Shown here piece after piece: positions 9,806 to 20,399 of a DNA stretch of 64,000 bases. The notes under the pieces are model-generated. The model saw nothing but the letters and a program-made list of their open reading frames with translations. It was not told the origin of the DNA and ran no database searches. A program made the position numbers and the translations under genes. The DNA comes from Ampullaceana balthica (lineage: Eukaryota; Mollusca; Gastropoda; Lymnaeidae). The DNA lies in assembly GCA_944989445.1 (NCBI GenBank), contig CALYLW010000320.1:675501-739500 (forward strand). The letters are read 5' to 3'. The stretch's first letter is position 1; each line of letters begins with the position of its first letter.

Positions 9806-11113
9806 TAGGGTTGTTAATATTGCAATATTGTATTGGTATTGGTAGTATTGCCAATACTTTTTTCAGTATTGGGACGATATTGCAATACTTCTTGAAATTT
9901 GATATTGGTATTGGTATTGCCAATAATTATTTTTGATATTGGTATTGATTTTTAACCAATACTAAAAGCAATATTCAAGAAATTCTCTACAACATTGGTT
10001 GTGAATAAAGCTGAATATAATAAATTTTTCTTTGGTGTCACCATCTTGCGAGTGACATTGCCAAACAATTTTTGAATGAGACTGATCAATGAAATGAATG
10101 ATAATAGAAATCAAATCATATATGATATCTTTGGCAATGAGCATTGACCAGTGACTTACCAAGGCTCGATAAAGGTTTAGGCACTTTAGGCACCGTGCCT
10201 AGGGCCTACAAACAAAAATAAGACCAAACAAAGAAAATTTTTTTTATTTATATAATATTAAATTTGTTGTAATTAGAATTATTTTTAGTAGCGTGAATGC
10301 GTCGTTCTATTTCGTTCATAACTTTTCAATAATTGCGCATATTATGGACTGATAGGTAATACTTTCAAGATCTTGATGCCATTTTTTTCTTTGGTCAATA
10401 TTTTCTTTCCGTGGTCAATATTTTCTTTCCGATATTTCCTTTTACAGAATTTCTTGCTTGAAAGTGAGTCAAGTTAATGTTTTGTTTCATCCAATGCCAA
10501 TGTAGACAGATTTTAGATATAACTCATGAATTTAAATTTTAAACTAAAATTTAATTATTAATAACGGTAAAACTGCTTTATCTGCCGATGTTAATATTCA
10601 TGAGATTATTATGATGTTTAACCGTTTATGTATCATTTGCTTTTCTATGACAGTCATTTGCTTCATTCATCCATTCATTCATCCATCCATCCATTCATTC
10701 ATTCACAATATGTGTACAGTATACATATTAAAAATCTTGTTGCTTAAGGACGTTAAGGTATGCCCACTTATTTAATATGTTGTCAAAGACTTTTGAATGC
10801 TATGAGGAAAACTGATGAAGCAAGTGTTAACTATTGAACAAAATTTGGTTAAAAATACATTGTCTAAATTACCCAAAAATGTTGTTATCATTTATCGATG
10901 TAAGTGATATAGAGCGATGAATTACGTATTTGCGTTTTATTTGTCGAATGACCCAAATATTGGTATTGGTAAGGCAATAATAAAAAAATATTGGTATTGG
11001 TATTGCAATACTGGTTTTAAAATTGTATTGGTATTGGTATTGCCAATAGATTTTACAGGCAGTATTGGTATTGGTATTGCCAATAAATTTTTTTAGTATT
11101 GTTAACAACCCTG
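9806..11113. mobile_element. Complete non-autonomous hAT-type element with perfect 8-bp TSD
   Basis: The left end TAGGGTTGTTAA and the right end TTAACAACCCTG form terminal inverted repeats; the left end probably had CAGGG originally. The flanks are AGAAAAAG at 9798-9805 and AGAAAAAG at 11114-11121, a perfect 8-bp duplication. Length is 1308 bp. Both subterminal regions (9820-9960 and 10955-11100) carry many copies of TATTGGTATTGG/TGCCAATA, an array of candidate transposase-binding repeats. The interior holds a GTTTAGGCACTTTAGGCACC block (10177-10196) and a CATT/CATC microsatellite, but no transposase motif. Confidence 0.9.
10663..10706. repeat. (CATT/CATC)n microsatellite within the hAT element
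   Basis: Tetranucleotide units CATT and CATC alternate for about 44 bp inside the 9806-11113 element. Confidence 0.9.
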
Positions 11114-11480
11114 AGAAAAAGTAATGTCTGCGTTTCCAAAATTTACCATAAGAGTCTAAACTTAAATACAATCGATATCTAACCAATTTTTTTTAATTCC
11201 TCGCGGTGGCAGCTAATAATAGAGCCGTAATATCCAGAGGCGTCAATAAAATTAAATCTTTTCGTACCCCCCCCCTTTTTTCGCCCACCCTCCAAAAATT
11301 AGATGCGTCACTACTGTAACGGTTATCAATCGATTCTCATCCCTAATAATTTTACTCCCATGTGGAAGAGTCTTGAGTCTTGACTTCATAATGTAGACTC
11401 TAGATTTCAGCTAATTGATTTCAAGGCGTGCCGGATGGCTGACAAAATGCACGGGCCGCATAACCATTTTAGATGAAAAA

Positions 11481-11704
11481 CTTCTGTGTCCCATAACCTT
11501 TTTTTCGAAGTCGCAGGGGGTTCTAATGTTTCCATTACAACATTCTCGAGCTTAGTAGACCTTGACGGCGCCCATCCCTCTCCAGGTCAGCGGAGGACTT
11601 TCTTAGCGTTAGTCATTCGTCAACATTTTTATAGTGGCTTTAACGTGAGCTAGATCCCACGCCCCTCAGCTCGTGAGGCGAACGCACTATTGACTTCGCT
11701 ATCC
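11481..11704 (-). mobile_element. tRNA-derived SINE, family S1, copy 1
   Basis: Read on the minus strand, the element begins GGATAGCGAAGTCAATAGTG, contains GTTCGCCTCACGAGCTGAG and a B-box-like GGGATCTAGCTC, then a body with AGTCCTCCGCTGACC, AACATTAGAACCCCC and GGTTATGGGACACAGAAG near its 3' end. The same order occurs on the plus strand at 61220-61441. The tRNA-like head with a promoter-like B box and a shared non-tRNA body is the usual anatomy of a pol III SINE. The copies differ by roughly one base in eight and by small indels. No clear TSD was seen. A 250-bp AT-rich gap (11705-11960) follows. Confidence 0.75.
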
Positions 11705-11960
11705 AGTTTAAGTTTAGACTTCCGTGTTAATTGTGAGTCAGTGGAGAGCACGAAAACAACAAAGACAAAAACAAACAAACAAACAAAAATTCAAAAAAAA
11801 ATTTAGTTTAAAAAAATGTTATCACAGGAGGCGACTTAACAAAAAAGTTAGTTTCTTCATCACATCTCGAGTGTACATGTCCGAATCTCACAACGTGAGC
11901 AGCAAAAGACTTGAGTGAGATTTGTGGAACTGAAATTCGGCTTTCAAGACATCGTTGATG

Positions 11961-12260
11961 TTTGGTTTGGAATTCCTGCATGATATCAAGAGAATAGATT
12001 TCAAATGTTTATCAGTCAATCTGGATCGATGTGTTGACTTCACGTACTTCATTTTTCAAAAGTTCGCTCACAGACATAATTTGTTCCAAACACTGATGTC
12101 ATGCCAGCGGCAAAATGCTTCAGTTTTAAAAACTCAACATCGGGTAGGCAGGGGTTAACTTCAGTGATGTTCCTACGCTTGCAAAAAACCATTTGCCTGC
12201 AAATCAATGAGCTCTCAACTGTAGTTCATCTGGAACACCAGCAATGTCACAATAAAACGG
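11961..12260 (-). pseudogene. Decayed hAT transposase, C-terminal (dimerisation) part
   Basis: On the minus strand three frames together spell parts of the C-terminus of hAT transposases of the ZBED5/GTF2IRD2/SCAND3-like group: VPDELQL with the LIDLQAN block (12191-12233), NYVCERTFEK (about 12053-12085), then after a frame change MKYVKSTHRSRLTDKHLKSI (11985-12052). The family consensus is a CE.TFS.MK..KS..RSRL.D.HL run. Stops and frameshifts show it is dead. Sequence upstream on the minus strand (12300-12990), including a 123-codon open frame at 12519-12890, may belong to the same element, but I recognise nothing in it. No terminal repeats were identified. Confidence 0.72.
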
Positions 12261-12299
12261 ATTCCAGAAAGAAAGAATTTCACATTCAATAATGTCAAT

Positions 12300-13586
12300 G
12301 TCTTAAAATTCTTTCAAAGCAAGATTCCTTAAGTCACGACTACATTTTTTAAAAAGGAAATTTGAGGATGACACATTCTGCCATTGTTAAATAAGACTCC
12401 TTGAAAAAATGAAGATTAGACAAGCTTTCCAGCATTATCACAGGAGTTGTATTGTATTTAGATTTCTGCTGACCAGCACTATCATTGGGTCATAAAGAAA
12501 ATAAATTCTTGAAATTTTTCATTGCTGTAACAAAATCTCTAAATTGGCATTTAAATATAACCTTGTGCTAATTTTTTCTTTTACTGCCGTACTCTCTTCA
12601 TAAGCGGATAAAATCCTTTCTGAAATTCCTCGCTGTAATAAAAAATCATCATTTCGAACTCCACGACACTGTTGAAGTTCTTTTCTTCGGCGCATTTGTT
12701 TATAAACTTGAGTAGCTCCATCCGACAAACTCATGCATTTATTGGTTTGCAAATTGTCTGATTTAAGGCGATGTCTGAACGTTACAAGAGCCAAGTGACG
12801 TTTTCGAGGTATTAAAGAAATAGTTTGTAGTGCTGATGAGCGCTTCTGACAAGCGACGAACGTAGTGGAATACAAAAAAGGACCCAGCACTCGATATTAC
12901 CGGAGTTCTAAAGTGGAGCTTCTAAAGACTGATGACAGTAGCTTCCAGTTTGTGGATCTTTTCAGTACACAAATGCGATATTTCAAAACAAATACAGAAA
13001 ATATAAGTGAAGAAAATTGTTTCATTTGTTTTTGAATTTGAGAGTATGGTTAACTTGGCTTTAAAAAAAGATGCAAATGACGTAATATTTAAAGTCCAAA
13101 ATGTTGCTTATAAGCATATTTTAAAATATTTTTCTTGAGTAGCTGTGGTTTCGGCAAAAGGTGCTAAAGAAAAGGTATTTAAACAAGATAAAAGAAATTG
13201 CATATTTATGTCGTATTTGACGGCGATTTAACAAATCTCTCTATTTATTTTAATATACAATTCTATTTCGCCTTTTAAAATTATTTTTGTAAGTATCCAA
13301 AACACAAGATGATCATGGTTAGGTTTTTCTTCAATATTTCAAAAGATTTTCTACGGAGATTTCATAATCAATGTGAACATATGCTTGCTGCTTACCAAGT
13401 GGTGTGGAAAGATATAGTTTCAACCGGGCGGCCACAATTTTTGCTGTCACCATTACAAGACACAAAAAAGGAACTGAATTACACTCTAAAATCATAAAAA
13501 GTTGAATGCTTCTCTTCTTTGCCATGTCTATTGTTTTTGTATGTTATAATGTGTCTCTGTGCTCATATTTGCTTCAGTATTTAAAA
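12300..13586. other. Unassigned stretch
   Basis: AT-rich, with a 123-codon minus-strand frame at 12519-12890 and opposing 62- and 64-codon frames at 13309-13525. None shows a recognisable domain. The minus-strand frame lies directly upstream of the decayed hAT C-terminus and might be an N-terminal remnant; that is inference only. Confidence 0.35.
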
Positions 13587-13677
13587 ATGTATGCACCTCA
13601 GCACTGAAAGACCATCATATAGATCCTACATACATACATATGATGATTATGATGGTCTCTGAGTGCAGATGTATGCA
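13587..13677. repeat. Short imperfect inverted repeat
   Basis: Left arm TGCACCTCAGCACTGAAAGA with CCATCATAT and right arm ATGATTATGATGGTCTCTGA with GTGCAGATGTATGC pair over about 33 bp with a few mismatches around a CATACATACATA loop. It could form a hairpin; function unknown. Confidence 0.7.
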
Positions 13678-14189
13678 AATTGGCGTGTTCTGCGTGTGCC
13701 TTTCTATGTGGATATTTGTTTAGTTGTGTGTGTGTCTATGCGTGCGTATTGGTTTTTGTATGTTTTTTAGCATTTTTGTTTGTTTTAATTTCTTGGTGAG
13801 CATAATTGTTTCTCTGTAATTTTTTCTGTTTACTCATATGTTTCTGAGTGTTTCTAAGTGGCTATCTATCTGTCTACGTTTGCGTGATACTGAATTTAAT
13901 TACACCAAGTATTCTTACCTTCCCGAAAGTATCCCCGAGCGCTATCATAAACAGTCGTGCGCACATAATTTAACAGACGTGTTTATCCTAGCTGTCGTGT
14001 CTTTTCTTGACGCCGAACAAACGCTCGTGCACTTGATACACGTCATCCATATCCGCTCCGATTCGCACTGTGTGTAAAATTTGCTTTAGGCTAGACGTCA
14101 TAGTTACAACAATTGGACAATCTTCAAGCATCCGCCGATGCGCTCGCGTGAGAGGAATTAAACGTAATTCAACTTGTTCATCTCGTGAC

Positions 14190-14285
14190 TAAACCTGTTA
14201 ACGGGTACCAGGGAACCCGGATACCCGTTGCCGAGCGATTACCCGGGCAGTAATTTTGCGCCCGGGTACCCGTGAAAAATGTTAC
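14190..14285. repeat. GGGTACCCG-rich palindromic patch
   Basis: A GC-rich island in AT-rich DNA with repeated GGGTACC/ACCCGGG words (AACGGGTACCAGGG, ACCCGGATACCCG, CGCCCGGGTACCCG). It looks like the subterminal region of a DNA transposon, but I could not pair it with a second end. The surrounding DNA (13678-16326) is otherwise unassigned AT-rich sequence, including a 167-codon minus-strand frame at 15047-15550 with no domain I recognise. Confidence 0.4.
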
Positions 14286-16326
14286 AGCAATGTCTATACC
14301 AACGTGGGTTGAACTGCGGGTCTTGTGTGTTCACATTTTGGCTCACGAATAATTTATCAAATTAAAACTTTTTGCTTGAAATATATACTGTGAAATACGT
14401 TTAACGAGAAAAAGCTTTAAAAGAAATAACTGTCAAACGGAAATAAAACACGGTCCCGACAAACTACAATGTATTTTGATTCACTTTATTTTCTTGGAAC
14501 ATGGTAAAAAAATCATTTCAAACATTTCTTTGCATTGTTCAAGCAAGGAAAATAGAACACAACGCCGATACCCAGGAAGGGCAGGAAATGACAAAAATGA
14601 CCTTGGCTTTGGCTTTGAAATACACCGTACATCTTTGTTACCGATTGTGACTAGCCAATGTTGTTTATCTAATCTCCCCACTCACATATGTCTCCACTCC
14701 TATTGCCACCATACCTTTTTAAAAAACAAACACCTGCTATATTCTTGGGTTTAAACAAAAAATTTTTTTAAATCGTTATATGATTTTCACTATAATAACA
14801 AACTCAATGTTGGGGGATGGGTCCAGTCAGTATGGGGGAGTCTCGGAAAGTTTGGTTAATTACAAAAGTTGAACTAGAAATAACCCACCATGTCATCATG
14901 CGATTGCCGCCCTTTATCTTTATAAGTCTTTGCTTAGCCCCCCCTTCCCCCTCAATTTTTTAAATTACTTTTTATTTTACTTTGTTACCCCTCTGATCAT
15001 TGATTTTACACCCCTGTACTAAATTAGTATTTTAATGTCATCATTTTTACATAGGGTTACAATTTACTATACGTCCTGGTTTCCCCGGACACGTCCTCTT
15101 TTTAGACAAAAAGCAACACCAACAAAATATTTCAAATTGATTGAAATAATTGCACATAACGTGGCATCTTGCCGAATGGTAATACTCACATGGACAAAAT
15201 AACAAAAGATGTTCAGCAATGGGAAAAATTGCGTTTATATATTTGAAATGGCTGTAACGCTTGCACATGCAACTCCTTCTGATCCATACCAGATAGAGGG
15301 TTCGGGTCTTTTGAAAATATGTTAAGGAGGTCCCAAGGATGTGCAACGGCCAAAAAATGCCGAAAAGGTTTACTGCATTTTCTTTGAAAATAATAAAAAA
15401 ACGAAAAAATATCAGTATTTTGTCAATTTCTCGCCAACCATATCGGGTTGAAGTAAACGCCAAACGATAGCTAATAATATTTAGAACAATGTTGAAGACT
15501 GAATGTTTGAAAAATGTACATTCGATCGACTTCCGTAATTTTAGAAGCAATTTTTGAAAGCAATTATTGTTTTGTTAAGTTTCAAAATTATTGATTTGAA
15601 ATGACTTTGAATTTAATCTAGAATGATAGTTAATGGGGTTTTCCCGCTTTGGGAATGTTTATGTTGCGTGGTGCGCATTATATTGACACATTCTTGGTGT
15701 GATGTAGTGTGAGGGGGTATGACGTCATATTGTGTTTAGTTTCAGAATTACTTATTTGAATCGACTTTTAATGTAATCTAGAATGATTTCCCTTGTATAA
15801 AAAAATCGGAAATTCTTTTTGGAAATGCGTTTAAATACTCATTCGAGTTTTTATTACTTGTTTCTGTTTATTCTGAAGTGGTTCTTTGTATACTTAACGA
15901 CAGTCGGTCTGTAATTACTCACTGTTCAGGTAAACAATACAGCTATGATGTGGAGACTATGACGCACTATTCCCTGCATGGCCAGCAGGCTTCAGTGACA
16001 GTTTACAAAAACTGACAAGGACACTTTAAGCAGCTCGCATTGTCTGTGACAAGGTAGCACCCTTGTTGACATTACCACTAGCACCTTTTAATCATGTTAA
16101 ATAGCTCAGGGAAGCCAAGGGCTAGTAAGAAGGCGCAAGTTAAAAAAAATATTATTGACAACGTTAACATACACAAATTGATAATAGGATATGTGACAAT
16201 ATTCAAGGTACAATAACAAAAACTAATTAAAATAAAATAAAAAACAATGACAAGACAGTCAAAATATTAATTTTGGTCGGAAAGATAATTCTTCCTAAAT
16301 GAACTTTGTGAATCATTCCGCTAAAT

Positions 16327-17631
16327 CAGGGGTCGGCGAACAGGGGTAAATTACCCCATTTGGGGTAAGAAGGGAATTCCATGGGGTAAAACAATCTCAT
16401 TTGGGACACATGAAATCCGCCAGATTTTGGTATTAAATTTTTAATTTTTGTTTTATATTTATATTTTAAAGTCAAAATCCTTCAGGTGTACGTATATTTA
16501 CAAAGGCACGGTTTATTAATACGATTTTTCGGATTTTGCAAGAGAGAGGAATCCCAAAATTGAATTTAAGCACTGTATGATCCAGGTATGAAACTAAATT
16601 CAGCACCTTTGTCAACAAATGTTGTGAAAGACAGAAGTTCTACTTTGGCCGAAAATCTCCGGGAACAAGTACTTTCTTCTACAAATGCGAGTAATTTCTT
16701 TGATATTCAGCTTGATGAGACCACAGATGTCAGTAGTAATGCGCAGTTTATGGTATATGTTCGATACAAAGGTTTACAAACAATTAAGTAGAAAATGTTG
16801 TTTTGCGATCCTTTCGAACTGCGATGTCAAGGAATTGATGTATCAATAAAGTTAATGAATACTTTGAAAAAGTTAATTTAAAATGGGAAGACTATATTGC
16901 TGTGTCTGTTGATGGAGCTACATCTATGTTGTGTCGTGTAAGTGGTCTTTCGGCTTTTGCAAGAGAAAGGAATCCCAAAATTGAAGTTAACCACTGTATG
17001 ATCCGTCGTCAAACTCTGCTTGTGAAACATTTGGAACCTTAACTGGAGATCGCCATGCGTGATATTGTCAAGATTGTAAATTTCATTAAAGGACATGCAC
17101 TGCACACACAACTGTTCCGTGATATATGTAAAGATGGAGAGGATGAATATACAGACCTACTCTATCACATCGAGGTACGGTGGCTTTCACGCGGCACTGT
17201 TCTGAACAAGAGTGTGGGCTCTGAAAGCTGAACTTCAATTTTTACTGGCTGGTCAAAGCATGCACCGGTGGATAAGTTTACAAACTATTGTTGGGCTGCA
17301 CATCTGGCAAACTTAGTTGATATTTTTGTGCATGTGAATGCGCTGAACAATGAATTGCAGAAAAATATATCAATATAATTACAGCCAGATAAAGGATTGC
17401 AACATTTGGATCAAAGCTTTCATATTGGAAACAAAAAGCAGAAGGAAACAAGTAAGCGGTCTTTTCAAAGTTGGCCTTGTAGTTTGAAGATTGTGGAAAG
17501 TGGTGGTTCGGGGCTTACAACGCCCCCAAAACGCCCAAGTGGTGTGGGCAGGACCACGCGCCTTCGGGGGGAACGGCAACATAAAATTTTAAATTTTGGG
17601 GTAACTGGCAAAAAAAGTTCGCCGACAACTG
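16327..17631 (+). mobile_element. hAT element with broken transposase and decayed TSD
   Basis: The left end CAGGGGTCGGCGAAC is matched by GTTCGCCGACAACTG at the right end (17617-17631). The flanks are CGCTAAAT and CTGTAAAT, six of eight identical, which fits an old 8-bp duplication. The 1305-bp element encloses plus-strand transposase fragments (see next entry). Full-length relatives are normally well over 2 kb, so the C-terminal dimerisation region has been deleted. A 60-bp segment (about 16531-16590) repeats a piece of the transposase frame found at 16950-17005, suggesting internal rearrangement. Confidence 0.85.
16588..17345 (+). pseudogene. hAT transposase pseudogene (catalytic core fragments)
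   Basis: The first open piece (16588-16791) contains FDIQLDETTDVSSNAQFMVY, matching the conserved QLDESTDVSNNAQLLVYVRY-type block of ZBED5/SCAND3-like hAT transposases, with the catalytic-region aspartate. After a stop near 16789, further pieces read VSVDGATSMLC (about 16900), then HCMIRRQTLLVKHLEP, IVKIVNFIKGHALHTQLF and YHIEVRWLSRGTVLNKS (to about 17215), matching the family blocks around CTDGA.SM, HC.IHRQAL and H.EVRWLSRG. Stops and a frame change interrupt these. The dimerisation domain is absent. The element was probably moved, if at all, in trans. Confidence 0.9.
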
Positions 17632-18039
17632 CTGTAAATGATATGGAAGTTAACCAAGTGAGACCAAATTTTAACTGTACATTTTAGAAGATATCCGTGA
17701 AAAAGGTTTTGAGTATTTTTTGTTTATTTTTTAGTCGGAAATAAAAACAAAAACTTTGTTTTAAAAGATGTTTCGGCGAAACGCCTTCTTAAGTAAAAAA
17801 AATAAATTAACATAATTATAAACAAACAAGTTAAGTGAAATAGACAAACAAACGTATTCGTTTTCAGACCTGAAAATCTGATTGAGTTTCTGTGCAGAAA
17901 ACAAGGTGCATTGTGCATATTTACGCTTTTTAAAAACCCAATTATAATTCTTGGAATTTTCTCAAGGAAAAATAATCACATTTTCATATTTTGAAGGAAA
18001 AAAAAATAAAAAAATAAAAAAAAATATATATATATATGA

Positions 18040-18745
18040 AAGTATTTATGTATATTTGTCCTTTATAGCTGACTAAACCATTCATCCGATCACCATGAAA
18101 CTTTTGGAGACTTTTGAGTACGCTCCCGGGATGGTAATAGGCAACTTTGTTTCAAAATTTAACACTCATGGGGCGCCGGGGGCCCATTATGTGATTTTTT
18201 TTATATGAGCTATATAAAAATTAGTTTAAGCATTACCTATTGGGTTAATTGATGGATCTTAATCAAAATTTGCATGTAACTACTTGGTAGCCAATATTGA
18301 AATACTATAAGGAACTAATTTCCTAATGTCCATAATAACGGGGCCGGGGGCGCAAAATGTCTTTTTTCACAAACGTTTAAGATTGTATTCCCCATTCAAT
18401 GATTAAAGATTTTGAGAAATATAGATAAATATATCCATTATGAAATAAACAGTTGATTTGAACTTTATATCTTGCCCTATATGGGCCCTGTGACCCTAAA
18501 TGTCGTTTTTTGCTTATACGAGCTATATAAAAATTAGTTTATGCGTTAGCTACTGAGTAAATAAATGGATCTTAACCAAAATTTGTATACATAACATTGG
18601 TAGCCCATATTATAATAACAAAGGGCACTGAACTTCTAATGTCCATTTTTTCGGGGCCAGGGGCCCCAAATGTCTTATTTAATATATCTTTAAGGTATAC
18701 TTTTAATTTTACTGAGATCGTTGCAACGCATGATGGGTCTGCTAG
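18040..18745 (+). mobile_element. Helitron-related non-autonomous block (older relative of 48741-50573)
   Basis: Imperfect ~150-180-bp monomers are present, each with a GGGGCCGGGGGC-like G/C block followed by AAATGTC and TTATATGAGCTATATAAAAA-type sequence, as in the Helitron at 48741. It ends GGGTCTGCTAG followed by T (18746). CTAG/T is a legitimate Helitron 3' end (CTRR before T). The hairpin before it is decayed. I could not fix the 5' end; it probably lies near 18020-18060. No coding content. Confidence 0.6.
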
Positions 18746-18784
18746 TGTGTCATAAAATTTAATGTGTCGTAAAAGTTTCAAGGG

Positions 18785-18893
18785 AGTGTGGTGAGAGTGT
18801 CATGTAGTGGGCGTATGGTGAGAGTGTCATGTAGTGGGCGTGTTGTGAGAGTGTCATGTAGTGGGCGTGTGGTGAGAGTGTCATGTAGTGGCA
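18785..18893. repeat. 27-bp minisatellite, 4 copies
   Basis: The unit GTGGTGAGAGTGTCATGTAG followed by TGGGCGT repeats four times with minor changes. Confidence 0.9.
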
Positions 18894-20150
18894 ATCTTTA
18901 TTGAAATGTTGTAAGTGATGTTAGCTATCAGGGGATATGTCCAATGGATGAAGCAGTCATCAGCACTGTGCGACTCTGGGGCATGGCACCGTTCAACAGC
19001 CACGTCTATCAAATGTCTGCGTGCTATCCTTACAAGGAGATATCTTCAATGGACCGCAACGTTTCTGTCTCTAATGACGTTATTAGTAAACATGGGTTAT
19101 CCCCCCTCAAGTAAACAGACGGAGAAATGAGTGTTGGTTTATCTCCCATTGCTAATAATGAATCTATATTCGCAAGGGGAATTCTATTGGAAATTGCACT
19201 AATTTTTTAAAAGCTTTCAGCGAAATTTTAAAATCTGGAATGTTCGAGCGCATCAAGCTGTTATTCCCTAAGTGATTTGTGCTGTTGTATGGCATTCAAC
19301 AAGGATAGATTGTTTATTGGTTTGTGATAGATTACCTTACAAACGTGTAAATGTGACGAAAGTCTCCTTAGGATATTGCCAAGACAAGATATCAGTTTCT
19401 TGTGGATATATATCTGACAGGGTTTTGAGCTCACGTAGGCGGAGAGCAATGGAGAAAGAATTTAATGTGCGTTAAGCTCAAAATAAATTTGTGTACATGT
19501 TACGTCCATTGAATAAATTCTTTAAAATAAAACTCTATTTTTTTTTATTTATTTTTTGGGGGGGGGTAAAGGTAAATATACTTGACAAAGTATTATCTTA
19601 ATGAGTTTGAACTTGGAATTGGCGGGGGTGGGAGTGGGGGGCGAGGTTTGTGATGTTATTGTTCGCGGTGATTTTTGTTATAGGGTTGTGAATTTGAGCA
19701 TTTTATAGGAAAAGAGGAACCTGTGTTATTTTTTAGATGTTTTTCTTTCCAACGTTAAATCTATTTTTTTAAAGTATGGTTTACCAACAATTTTCTCATT
19801 TTATAATCCCAATGAACTCCTTGTTTTTCCAATTGTTTGCATCCATCATCAGTTTAAATATAATGGCAGTGGAGATTTCACTGCTAGAGTGCACCATATT
19901 TTTAAAACGTCATCTCTGTGGAGTTGAAAATGTACAAAATACTCACCCCTTCTCATGCTGGTGATATCAGGGTGAGATACTTTTTCGCCCTTGACTGTCA
20001 CTAAGTAAAGTTTTCATGGATAACCATGTAACAATCATTTGTCTATAAAATAAGACTTTATAGATATGAGAAATGAATAGGTCATATTTAAATGGTCTTG
20101 ATGTAGCAATAAGTGTTTTAAAAGCCGATTTATTAATTAATAAACTCATA
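18894..20150. other. Gene-free AT-rich stretch
   Basis: Short open frames (up to 71 codons at 18915-19130) have no recognisable domain. A G-run near 19556-19566 and a T-rich tract precede it. No repeats were identified. Confidence 0.4.
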
Positions 20151-20376
20151 TCATCATGAGCTTTGGCTTAACAGCCCATGTAGAACCTTGGCCAGCTCTG
20201 TGGCTCTCATCCGCGTCAACCTATTCGTGGCCTTCCGCCTTCATTCCCGGACCCCAAAGAAGCTGTAGATATTTCTCACCATCATCCATGCATTTCATTA
20301 TCGGTCGGCTTGCTAGCCGCCCACATCTAGGTTTTCTATCTATATTTTGTCTTTGCCGCCCTTCATGTTGGCATTC
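20151..20376 (-). other. GC-richer island, possible retroelement 3' remnant
   Basis: A 225-bp segment is clearly richer in GC than its flanks. On the minus strand it ends in a GATGATATGAG tail followed by AT-rich DNA, the look of a retroposon end. No protein block could be matched with confidence. The 74-codon plus-strand open frame within it is probably noise. Confidence 0.25.
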
Positions 20377-20399
20377 TTAAGTTATACATCTATTCTATT

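Noticed and set aside
15047..15550. 167-codon minus-strand frame, possible gene
   Set aside because: AT-rich, aromatic/lysine-rich low-complexity translation with no recognisable domain. The plus strand has a GTCCTGGTTTCCCCGGACAC patch that resembles a transposon end, so an old element is more likely, but I could not establish either.
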